From Xanthomonas fragariae (lineage in GTDB: Bacteria; Pseudomonadota; Gammaproteobacteria; Xanthomonadales; Xanthomonadaceae), in contig NZ_CP071955.1 in the NCBI RefSeq assembly GCF_017603965.1, positions 2,356,001-2,420,000 on the forward strand: 64,000 bases of DNA, read 5' to 3'. Position numbers and translations under genes: made by a program. Shown here piece by piece: positions 37,491 to 45,429 of the stretch. Under the pieces are notes generated by a model. That model ran no database searches and had not been told where the DNA came from. It saw nothing but the letters and a program-made list of their open reading frames with translations. Position 1 is the first letter of the stretch. Every line of letters begins with the position of its first letter.

Positions 37491-37632
37491 GAGCGGCTAA
37501 CAAACCGTAGCGAGCAGTCGTCAGGTGGGTGAGGACGGCGCGCAGCAACCGCAGTGTAGGGGTGGTACATGCCGATTCCGAGCACCGGCCGCGCCCGCCT
37601 GGCGGTGAGCGCAGTCGTTTTGTTAGCCGCTC
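37491..37632 (+). mobile_element. 142-bp MITE, copy 3
   Basis: Inverted repeats GAGCGGCTAACAAACCG (one change in the left arm) and the complement of GAGCGGCTAACAAAACG, flanked by TAA on both sides (37488-37490 and 37633-37635). Inserted in the divergent promoter region between fumarase and the ABC exporter gene. Confidence 0.92.
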
Positions 37633-37714
37633 TAAGCCGTATGCCTTTGGCAACCGTAGATTGTGGCCAAGCCTCAACACTCCGCGCCCACGCCGCGCAC
37701 GGCACACTATCGCG

Positions 37715-39595
37715 ATGTCAGCTTCCCGTTCCGGCGCCACTGCGCCCGTCGCCGCCCGTACCGGCCCTACCCTGCGCGAGCGCCTGGATGCGCTGCGCAA
37801 TCTGCCCCCGTTCCTGCGCCAGATCTGGCAGACCAGCCGTTGGCTGAGCCTGAGCAGCATCGGCCTGCGCGTGCTGCGCGCGTTGATGCCGTTGGCCTCG
37901 CTGTATATCGGCAAATTGATCATCGACGAGGCGATCCACCTGGTCGGCCAACCGCAGGCGTTCGACTCGCTGACCCAGGCACTGAGCAGCGGCCGCTTGA
38001 ACCTGCTGCTGGAATTGCTGGCGATGGAACTGGTCCTTGCGATCGGTTCGGACCTGCTCGGCCGGTTGATCGGCTATGCCGATGCGCTGCTGTCGGAGTT
38101 GTTCAACAATGTCGCCAGCGTGCGGCTGATGGAACACGCTGCGCAGCTGGATCTGGAGGACTTCGAAGACCCCGACCGGCAGGACAAGCTGGATCGCGCG
38201 CGCCGCCAGACCATGAATCGCATGAATCTGATGAGCCAGTTGTTCGGGCAAGTGCAGGACGCCATCACCGTGGTCGGTCTGGCGGTGGGCTTGGTTGTCT
38301 ATGCGCCGTGGTTGATCGCACTGCTGGCGATCGCCTTGATTCCTGCCTTTATCGGTGAAGCGCACTTCAATGCGCTGGGCTATTCGCTCAACTTTCAATG
38401 GACGCCGGAGCGGCGCCAGCTCGACTATCTGCGCCAGGTCGGCGCCAGCGTCGAGACCGCAAAAGAAGTCAAAATTCTCAACCTGCACCGCTTTCTGATC
38501 GCGCGGTATCGTAGGTTGGCCGACAAATTTTTCCTGGCCAATCGCGCACTGGCACGCAAGCGTGCGCTGTGGGGCGCGCTGCTGGCAGCGCTAGGCACGT
38601 TGGGTTACTACATGGCTTATGGCTACATCGCCTGGCGTACCGTGCGCGGCGATTTCAGCATCGGCGATCTGACTTTTCTGGCCGGCAGTTTCCTGCGCTT
38701 GCGGCAGTTGCTGGAGGGTCTGCTGATCGGGTTTTCGCAAGTCGCCGGCCAGGCCTTGTATCTGGACGATCTGTATTCGTTCTTCAACATCGCCCCGGAG
38801 ATACGCTCGCGTCCGAACGCGCTGCCGGTACCGCGGCCGATTCGCCAGGGCTTCGTATTCGAAGACGTGGGCTTCCGCTATCCGGACGCCGAACAGTGGG
38901 CGGTGCGGCATCTGGATTTTGAATTGCGTGCCGGCGAAGTGGTGGCATTAGTCGGCGAAAACGGTGCCGGCAAGACCACCCTGGTCAAGCTGCTGGCGCG
39001 ACTGTACGACCCAGATGAAGGCCGCATACTGCTCGATGGCCACGATTTGCGCGATTACGATCTTGACGATTTGCGCGCCAATCTCGGCGTGATTTTTCAG
39101 GACTTCGTGCGCTACCACCTCAGCGTGGGGGAGAACATCGGCGTCGGCCAGGTCGATGCGATGAACGACGCGTTACGCGTCCGCGCCGCTGCGCAACGCG
39201 CGATGGCGGGCGCGCTGATCGACAGCTTGCCCGATGGCTACGACCAACTGGTCGGCCGTCGCTTCAAGAACAGTGTGGATCTGTCCAGCGGGCAATGGCA
39301 GAAGATCGCCATTGCGCGTGCCTACATGCGCGATGCGCAGCTGATGATCCTGGACGAACCCACCGCCGCGCTGGATGCGCGCAGCGAGTTCGAGGTGTTC
39401 CAGCGCTTCAAGGAATTGTCGGACGACCGCACCGCGGTGCTGATCTCGCACCGCTTCTCCAGCGTACGCATGGCCGACCGCATTCTGGTGCTTGCCGCCG
39501 GACGTATCGAAGCCAACGGCACGCATTTCGAACTGATGGCGCAGGGCGGGCATTATGCCGAGTTGTTCGAGCTGCAGGCGGCTGGGTATCGGTGA
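37715..39595 (+). CDS. ABC transporter, fused membrane and ATP-binding protein
   Basis: 626 residues from ATG 37715 (an open frame extends upstream through the MITE but is not coding-like). The transmembrane half has about six segments (ASLYIGKLIIDEAIHL, AITVVGLAVGLVVYAPWLIA, WGALLAALGTLGYYMAYGYI). The nucleotide-binding half has Walker A GENGAGKTT (about residue 414), an unusual signature VDLSSGQWQ instead of LSGGQ, Walker B LMILDEP (about 544) and the H-loop ISHRF. This is the half-size exporter type, expected to dimerise; substrate unknown. Confidence 0.9.
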   Translation: MSASRSGATAPVAARTGPTLRERLDALRNLPPFLRQIWQTSRWLSLSSIGLRVLRALMPLASLYIGKLIIDEAIHLVGQPQAFDSLTQALSSGRLNLLLELLAMELVLAIGSDLLGRLIGYADALLSELFNNVASVRLMEHAAQLDLEDFEDPDRQDKLDRARRQTMNRMNLMSQLFGQVQDAITVVGLAVGLVVYAPWLIALLAIALIPAFIGEAHFNALGYSLNFQWTPERRQLDYLRQVGASVETAKEVKILNLHRFLIARYRRLADKFFLANRALARKRALWGALLAALGTLGYYMAYGYIAWRTVRGDFSIGDLTFLAGSFLRLRQLLEGLLIGFSQVAGQALYLDDLYSFFNIAPEIRSRPNALPVPRPIRQGFVFEDVGFRYPDAEQWAVRHLDFELRAGEVVALVGENGAGKTTLVKLLARLYDPDEGRILLDGHDLRDYDLDDLRANLGVIFQDFVRYHLSVGENIGVGQVDAMNDALRVRAAAQRAMAGALIDSLPDGYDQLVGRRFKNSVDLSSGQWQKIAIARAYMRDAQLMILDEPTAALDARSEFEVFQRFKELSDDRTAVLISHRFSSVRMADRILVLAAGRIEANGTHFELMAQGGHYAELFELQAAGYR

Positions 39596-39707
39596 GGCCC
39601 GAAATCGGGAATCGGTAGAGGCGGTTTCCGGTAGGCTGACGAGTATCGGGGTTGCTCGATCACAAAGCAGCTGCACATAATTCTCGATTCTTGACTGCCA
39701 ATTCATC

Positions 39708-39736
39708 GACCAAATGAGAGCCCCTCTCATTTGGTC
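39708..39736. promoter_or_regulatory. Perfect 13-bp inverted repeat upstream of fpr
   Basis: GACCAAATGAGAG / CTCTCATTTGGTC with a 3-nt spacer, 49 bp before the fpr start and 113 bp after the ABC gene. No T run follows, so an operator or attenuating hairpin in the fpr leader is as likely as a terminator. Confidence 0.55.
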
Positions 39737-39784
39737 GGCTTGAGGTAGAATTGCCCGCGTACTCTTGCCACGACACTACACGGT

Positions 39785-40564
39785 ATGTCTTCCGCTTTCG
39801 GCGCCGAAACGGTGCTTGAGGTCCGTCACTGGACCGATGCCTACTTCAGCTTCACCACCACCCGCGATGCCGGTTTCCGTTTCGAGAACGGTCAGTTCGT
39901 GATGATCGGCCTGCAAACCGAGACGCGCCCGTTGCTGCGCGCGTATTCGATTGCCAGCGCCAACTGGGAAGAACACCTGGAATTCTTCAGCATCAAGGTG
40001 CCCGGCGGCCCGCTCACTTCGCGGCTGCAGCACATCAAACCCGGCGACAAGGTCCTGGTCGGCAAAAAGCCCACCGGCACGCTGCTGATCAGCGATCTGC
40101 ATCCGGGCCGCAACGTGTATCTCCTGGGCACCGGCACCGGCCTGGCGCCGTGGTTGTCGGTGATCAAGGACCCGGAAACCTACGAGCGTTTCGACAAGGT
40201 GATCCTTACCCAGGGCGTGCGCTTCGTGCAGGATCTGGCTTATCGCGACTACTTCGAGCGCGAGCTGCCGCAGCACGAATTTCTCGGCGACATCCTGCGC
40301 GACAAGTTACTGTATTACCCGGCAGTGACGCGCGAAGCGTTCGCAAATAAGGGCCGCTTGACCGAGCTGATGGCCGATGGCCGCATGCAGCAGAGCCTCG
40401 GTTTGCCGCCGCTGGATCCGGTCAACGACCGCTTTATGATCTGCGGCAGCCCGCAGATGCTGACCGACCTGCGCACCCTGCTGGATGCACGCGGCTTTCA
40501 GACCTCGCCACGTATCGGCACCCCTGGGCATTACGTGTTCGAACGCGCGTTCGTCGAGAAGTGA
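39785..40564 (+). CDS. fpr: Ferredoxin-NADP+ reductase
   Basis: 259 residues, bacterial subclass I FPR. FAD-binding RAYSIASANWEEHLEFFSIK, NADP-binding TGTGLAPWLSVI and MICGSPQML, C-terminal VFERAFVEK. Shuttles electrons between NADPH and ferredoxin or flavodoxin and is often induced by oxidative stress. The ribosome site is weak. Downstream it converges on a glutathione peroxidase gene. Confidence 0.94.
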   Translation: MSSAFGAETVLEVRHWTDAYFSFTTTRDAGFRFENGQFVMIGLQTETRPLLRAYSIASANWEEHLEFFSIKVPGGPLTSRLQHIKPGDKVLVGKKPTGTLLISDLHPGRNVYLLGTGTGLAPWLSVIKDPETYERFDKVILTQGVRFVQDLAYRDYFERELPQHEFLGDILRDKLLYYPAVTREAFANKGRLTELMADGRMQQSLGLPPLDPVNDRFMICGSPQMLTDLRTLLDARGFQTSPRIGTPGHYVFERAFVEK

Positions 40565-40598
40565 TGTAACGCGGCAAGACAAGCAGACACCGCAGTAT

Positions 40599-40668
40599 CG
40601 TCGGAGCGCGCTGGCGCGCGATGAAGTCTTCCCGCCAGGGCCTCATCGCGCACAAGTGCGCTTCTTAC
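40599..40668. repeat. REP-like inverted repeat between convergent genes
   Basis: Two GGAGCGC...GCGCGATGA units face each other (TCGGAGCGCGCTGGCGCGCG and the complement of AAGAAGCGCACTTGTGCGCG) separated by a short loop. The arrangement recalls the extragenic palindromes of Xanthomonas and Stenotrophomonas. It may stop transcription from both sides. Confidence 0.55.
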
Positions 40669-41171
40669 GGTGTGCCACGCGCTGCCACTGCGCCCAACGC
40701 ACTCTCGATATCCGCAGCCAGCGCCTCCGGCCTGGTGGTCGGCGCATACCGCTCCAGCACGCTGCCGTCGCGGCCGATCAGGAACTTGGTGAAATTCCAC
40801 TTGATCGCTTCGGAACCCAGCACGCCGGACTGTTCGTGCTTGAGCCACTGCCACAACGGATGCGCGCCGCTGCCATTGACCTCGATCTTGGCCGCCAGCG
40901 GAAAATCCACCGCATAATCGAGCGAACAGAACTGACGAATCTGCGCGGCATCGCCCGGCTCCTGATGACCGAACTGGTCGCACGGAAACCCGATCACCAC
41001 CAAGCCACGCTCGCGATAGCGCTGCCACAACGCCTGCAAGCCAGCGTATTGCGGGGTGAAACCGCATTTGGACGCGACATTGACCACCAGCACCACCTTG
41101 CCGACCTCATCGCGCATCGACCGCGTGCGACCTTCCAGATCGATGAATTCAAACGTGGACAGCTCGCTCAT
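40665..41171 (-). CDS. Glutathione peroxidase (Cys type)
   Basis: 168 residues, thioredoxin fold. Peroxidatic Cys36 in NVASKCGFTPQY, the Gln/Trp triad partners in FPCDQFGHQEPG and IKWNFTKFLIGRDG. Reduces peroxides with glutathione or thioredoxin. ATG 41171 gives the family's usual length; an upstream ATG adds an unlikely hydrophobic tail. Confidence 0.92.
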   Translation of the reverse strand: MSELSTFEFIDLEGRTRSMRDEVGKVVLVVNVASKCGFTPQYAGLQALWQRYRERGLVVIGFPCDQFGHQEPGDAAQIRQFCSLDYAVDFPLAAKIEVNGSGAHPLWQWLKHEQSGVLGSEAIKWNFTKFLIGRDGSVLERYAPTTRPEALAADIESALGAVAARGTP

Positions 41172-41475
41172 GCCAGTCTCGCGTACTTGGGAAAGCAGCA
41201 GACTAGCGCAGCCGGCCATCTCGCTCTACTGCGACCTTCGTGCGCTGTCCACGCACGTTTTACGGCTGGACGTCGCTGACACCGCGCAGTCGGTAGTAGT
41301 AGGCAGGTGCAAGCGGCGCGCAGCAATTCCAGCGCCATAGCCATGCATCGGCAGTGCGGGCAACGGCCGGGCCGGCCAAATGGCTGCGTTGTCATCGTTC
41401 AACCATGCCTTTTGTCACACGCCCGTCCTGCCCGGCCAGGTTAGCCTCGACAGCTAGCGCGTTGGAGCAACTCTC
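41172..41475. other. Gene-free interval upstream of dcp
   Basis: 304 bp between divergent glutathione peroxidase and dcp. It should hold both promoters; no clear box or hairpin was seen. Confidence 0.5.
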
Positions 41476-42365
41476 TTGACCACCCGTCTCGCTTTTGCCC
41501 TGGCCACTTCACTGGGACTTGCCATGCCGTCCTACAGCATCGCCGCACCCGCCGCCACGCAGGCTGACACGCAAGCCAATCCGTTCCTTGCCGACAGCAC
41601 GCTACCGCTGCACTACCCGCAATTTGACAAGATCAAGGAAAGCGATTTCGCATCCGCCTTCGATGCCGGCATGACCGAGCAGATGACGGAAATAGAGAAG
41701 ATCGCCAACCAGAAAGCCAAACCGACCTTCGACAACACCATCACTGCGCTGGAAAAAAGTGGCGCCACGCTCGACCGCACTACCACGGTGTTCTTCAATC
41801 TGGTCGGTGCCGACACCAACGACGCGCGCAAGAAACTTCAGGCCGACTACTCGGCCGGATTCGCCGCGCACCGCCATTCGATTTCGCTCAACGGCAAGCT
41901 GTTGATGACGTCAAGCAACTCGATGGCTTGTCCGACGAGCAGATCGCATCCGCCGCCGAAGCTGCCAAGTCGCGCAAACTCGATGGCGAGTATGTGATCG
42001 CGCTGCTCAACACCACCGGCCAGCCGCCGCTGACCCAAATGAAGAATCGCGAGCTGCGCAAGAAGATCTACGACGCCTCGGTGTCGCGCGGCAGCCAGTA
42101 CGACAACACCGCACTGGTGTCGCGCATCATGACGCTGCGCGCGGACAAAGCCAAGCTGCTCGGCTTCCCGACTCACGCCGCTTATTGGCTGAGTAACCAG
42201 ACCGCCAAGACCACTGAAGCGGTCAACGCGATGCTGAGTAAACTGCCCCCGACCACTGTGGCCAACGCCAAGCGCGAAGCTGCCGATCTGCAGGCGATGA
42301 TCGACAAGGAACAAAAAAACGCACGCAAGCCGACCTTTAAGCTCAAGGCCTGGGACTGGACTTAG
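41476..42365 (+). pseudogene. dcp: dcp: M3-family peptidyl-dipeptidase, frameshifted and truncated at a MITE
   Basis: A TTG start and signal peptide (LAFALATSLGLAMPSYSIA) are followed by NPFLADSTLPLHYPQFDKIK, typical of Dcp. At 41901-41903 (CTGTTGATG) one T has been lost; the rest continues in the next frame with GLSDEQIASAAEAAKSRKLD to KLKAWDWT. There it meets a MITE, whose target duplication makes the stop TAG. The zinc site HExxH and the whole catalytic half are absent, so the protein is dead. Confidence 0.88.
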
Positions 42366-42506
42366 AGCGGCTAACAAAACGTAGCGAGCAGTCGTCAGGT
42401 GAGTGCGGACAGCGCGGAGGAACCGAAATGTACGTGTGGCACATGCCAATTCCGGGCACCGGCCGCGCCCGCCTGGCGACTGCTCGCTACGTTTTGTTAG
42501 CCGCTC
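42365..42506 (+). mobile_element. 142-bp MITE, copy 4
   Basis: Inverted repeats GAGCGGCTAACAAAACG and its complement, flanked by TTA (42362-42364 and 42507-42509). Here the two ends match over about 35 bp with one mismatch because the right end carries left-end sequence, unlike the other copies. It separates truncated dcp from the MarR gene. Confidence 0.92.
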
Positions 42507-43016
42507 TTAGCGCTCGAGCGCGTCCACACCCTCGAGCAATTTCTTCAGCAGCTTTTCCAGACGCACCTGCTCGGCCTCGCTCAACACGGCAGTTTCAGCG
42601 TGCAACAGCGCGCAGGCATCCGGTAGCAGACTTTCGATCAATGCCAATCCCGCCGGCAACAAGGTCAGTACGATTTTGCGACGATCGTCTGGACTGTTGC
42701 CACGTGTAATCAAGCCTTTCTCGCACAGCTGATCAGTCAGCCGGGTGATGTTGGCCGGCTTTTCGCTGGCAGCTTCGGACACCTCGGTCGGCGTGATCGA
42801 CTGGTCGGGCGTGCCGTACAACATCATCAGAATTTCGTATTCCGGCGGGCTGATGCCGTATGGCTTGAGCCGCATGCAACCCTGCGTGTGCAGTCGCTTG
42901 TAGAGATGCTTGATCAGCCTCACCAGGACAGCCGGCTCCCGCGGGAAGGCCGGATAACGCAGGCAGGTGTGGTTCACGCGACTTGCGGTAGGCTCGAAAC
43001 TGCTCATATCATCCAT
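42507..43016 (-). CDS. MarR family transcriptional regulator
   Basis: 169 residues, winged helix-turn-helix: YGISPPEYEILMMLYG, ITPTEVSEAASEKPANITRLTDQL (recognition helix) and KGLITRGNSPDDRRKIVLTLL (wing with the DxR signature). A C-terminal dimer helix follows (EQVRLEKLLKKLLEGVDALER). The stop TAA is formed by the TTA duplication of the adjacent MITE. Target genes are not evident. Confidence 0.9.
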   Translation of the reverse strand: MDDMSSFEPTASRVNHTCLRYPAFPREPAVLVRLIKHLYKRLHTQGCMRLKPYGISPPEYEILMMLYGTPDQSITPTEVSEAASEKPANITRLTDQLCEKGLITRGNSPDDRRKIVLTLLPAGLALIESLLPDACALLHAETAVLSEAEQVRLEKLLKKLLEGVDALER

Positions 43017-43073
43017 TTGATTACATTACTGAATGGCCGAGCCATTCAATCACATCGCCTGCGAGGCGACATC

Positions 43074-43919
43074 TCAGCGTGCGAAGAGATGTACATATTC
43101 CGGCGCGACCCACGGCAATATTGTCGAGGCTGCAACATCGGCCGGTTGCGTGCCATCCGAATACGGGCCGACCTGATACGGCAGAGACACGAACCGAAGC
43201 GCGGTGATCTGCCCAGCCCGGTTTAGCACCGGCGCAAACTGGGCGAAATTATCGACTTGTGCCGCAGTGTCTTCGGCCATCATGCGATCGGCCGAGGCGA
43301 CCTGCTCAGCCTGATCTTCGAACGGAACGCGATCGGCTTCCACGCGCTGGGTTGCGGCAGCATTGAGTTTCGCGGCGACCTCGCGGCCGATCTTCTCCCG
43401 GCCTGCCGGGTTCGGAATCAAGGCCTGCGCGGTCAATTGCTTGCGTTCCCTGACCAGCCACACCAAGCGCGCCACCAATGGCTCGCCATGCGCGCCGCCG
43501 GTATAGCGGCTGCCGTCGGCGGAAACGACAATGAGCTCGGCGGTCTGCAATACGGTCTCGAACGCCAGCGACAACTCATAGGGCACGGCCGGCTTGTCGT
43601 TACCAAGGCCGGACACGGCTGCCATCAGTTCGGCACGTGCATCCTGCGCGTAACCACGAATCAACGCGGTCAGTTCAGGATACGCACCCAACCCGCGTGG
43701 GTAGCTGATACCCACTATATAGGCCGGGGCATGTTCAAGCACGTCTTCCAGCGGGCCGCTTTGCACGGCAACAGGCTCTGCAGGCAGCATTACCGTAGCA
43801 GCTGCATCGGCTGCGGGCTCGGTCGATTCCGCCGTTGTGGGTTCGCGCTGCGTACACCCTGTCAGCAAGGCCAGCACCAGCACCCCCCGCACTTCATTCA
43901 CTCCAATCGACCGCCCCAT
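43074..43919 (-). CDS. DUF3298/DUF4163-domain lipoprotein
   Basis: 281 residues from ATG 43919 (GGGAG upstream). Lipobox VLALLTGCTQ, then a Thr/Ala/Glu linker, a DUF4163-like N-domain (AYIVGISYPRGLG) and the RsiV/DUF3298 signature (SRYTGGAHGEP, FVSLPYQVGPYSDGTQPADV). Proteins of this class resemble the extracytoplasmic parts of PdaC and RsiV; role here unknown. Confidence 0.82.
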   Translation of the reverse strand: MGRSIGVNEVRGVLVLALLTGCTQREPTTAESTEPAADAAATVMLPAEPVAVQSGPLEDVLEHAPAYIVGISYPRGLGAYPELTALIRGYAQDARAELMAAVSGLGNDKPAVPYELSLAFETVLQTAELIVVSADGSRYTGGAHGEPLVARLVWLVRERKQLTAQALIPNPAGREKIGREVAAKLNAAATQRVEADRVPFEDQAEQVASADRMMAEDTAAQVDNFAQFAPVLNRAGQITALRFVSLPYQVGPYSDGTQPADVAASTILPWVAPEYVHLFAR

Positions 43920-43969
43920 TACCACCTGCTCCCCTGATGAATACCTATTGCGAAAAACCCGGTTGCTGG

Positions 43970-44254
43970 TCAGGCCAGCAAATCCTGAAACTGCGGATGC
44001 CGGCGGACATACGCCTCGGCGTAACTGCACGCGGGAACGACTTTCAAATCGGCTTCGCGTGCGTAATTCAAAGCGGCCTCAACCAGCACTGCGGCGATAC
44101 CGCGCCCACCGATTGCATCAGGCACATGCGTGTGCGCGATGGTCATGCGCTCGCCCTCGCGACGGTACGCCAGTTCTGCGTGTTGTCCATCGGTGTCTAC
44201 GGTGAACTGTTGCTGGTTCGGATCGTGTTCTGCGTGCACTGTCGCTGCTTCCAT
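43970..44254 (-). CDS. GNAT-type small N-acetyltransferase (YjdJ-like)
   Basis: 94 residues from ATG 44254. Short acetyltransferase fold: AELAYRREGERMTIAHTHVP, then the acetyl-CoA loop IGGRGIAAVLVEAALNYARE and CSYAEAYVRRHPQF. The short form with GGRGIA is the YjdJ/GCN5-like family; substrate unknown. Confidence 0.85.
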   Translation of the reverse strand: MEAATVHAEHDPNQQQFTVDTDGQHAELAYRREGERMTIAHTHVPDAIGGRGIAAVLVEAALNYAREADLKVVPACSYAEAYVRRHPQFQDLLA

Positions 44255-44468
44255 CGTGGTCTGCGTCAGGCAAATGAGTATGCGATCAGTGTGGCCAGCG
44301 CAATGCCGCGCATGCGTGAAAGTGAATCCCAGTCTGACCTGCAGTGCAGCTTGTCGGACGTGCACTCAAGTTCCCCTGCGGTGCGCCGATAGCCGATTCG
44401 AAGACGTGTGCTATGACCGGTCTGCGGAAGCTGCCGACGTCTTCGCCTTAACTACGAGGAGTCACCGC

Positions 44469-44798
44469 ATGAACAACGATTCGGCAGGACACAGCGCAGA
44501 CAGCGATAGCTCGTTGCTTGAGGGTCTGTTCCAGTTTGCCATCAGCGGCGACACCCACAGCCCGGACTTCGTGCAGCTCAACGATACGGTGTACGCGCGC
44601 CTGCAGCAGACTTACGGCACGGTGTCTGGTAGCACGCTCAGCGCCAACCAAGAACGCAACGCGGCCTGAGCCGGCGTCGCGTCCATCATCAGGACCACTC
44701 CCGCGTTTTGCGATGGTCTTGGCTCGGTTACCGAGGGCAGCCCGTTCTACATCGATATTATCGACGCGGTCCGTGCCCGCTTGGCGACCGCGCCGTAG
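44469..44798 (+). CDS. Small protein with an in-frame TGA (66 residues, or 109 codons if read through)
   Basis: ATG 44469 has GAGGAG 7 nt upstream. The first frame gives 66 residues (LLEGLFQFAISGDTHSPDFV ... SANQERNAA) and stops at TGA 44667-44669. The same frame then stays open for another 42 codons (IIRTTPAFCDGLGSVTEGSP, FYIDIIDAVRARLATAP) up to TAG at 44796. The downstream part looks coding, so this may be a nonsense-mutated gene. Family not recognised. Confidence 0.5.
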
Positions 44799-44813
44799 GC
44801 TCGCTGGACGCGC

Positions 44814-45422
44814 TCAGCCGAAACGTGGACTGGACAACTGCTCCAGAAACACCTGCCACACGCGCGGCTCCATGATCAGCATGAACATCACACCGAACGC
44901 GGCGCCGGCCAGATGCGCGCTGTGGTTGAGGCGATCGCCGCCGCGGCGGTCCATCCATAGACTGTAGCCGACGTAGAACACCGCGTAGATGATCGCCGGC
45001 GCTGGAATGAACAGCACCAGGATGATCGTCCACGGCTGCAGCAGGATGAAAGCGAACAACACCGCCGATACCGCACCGGATGCGCCCAGGCTCAGGTAAT
45101 TGGGGTTCTTCTGATTCTTCAGATAGCTGGGCAGGATCGACACCACCAGCGCGCCCAGATAGAACAACGGATAGGTCAGCGCACTGCCGGTCAGCCGCGT
45201 CATCACGTCTTCGATATACCGGCCGAAGAAAAACAGCGTGATCATATTGAAAACCAGATGGCCCAGATCGGTATGGACGAAGCCGTAAGTCACCAGACGG
45301 CCGTATTGTTTTTGCTTGTCCAGCGCGGGCGGCCACAGCACCAACCGGTCGGCCAGCTTGCGGTTGTTGAACGCCATCCACGAGACGATGCCGGTGATGG
45401 CGATCAGGATCAGGGTAATCAT
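44814..45422 (-). CDS. Rhomboid family intramembrane serine protease
   Basis: 202 residues from ATG 45422 with GAGGT upstream. About six membrane segments. Catalytic Ser in LGASGAVSAVLFAF (Ser115) and His in NHSAHLAGAAFG (His170); the supporting motif HLVFNM (His55, Asn59) is in the second membrane segment. The gene starts 7 bp after the POT transporter stop, so both are probably one operon. Confidence 0.92.
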   Translation of the reverse strand: MITLILIAITGIVSWMAFNNRKLADRLVLWPPALDKQKQYGRLVTYGFVHTDLGHLVFNMITLFFFGRYIEDVMTRLTGSALTYPLFYLGALVVSILPSYLKNQKNPNYLSLGASGAVSAVLFAFILLQPWTIILVLFIPAPAIIYAVFYVGYSLWMDRRGGDRLNHSAHLAGAAFGVMFMLIMEPRVWQVFLEQLSSPRFG

Positions 45423-45429
45423 GCGGACC

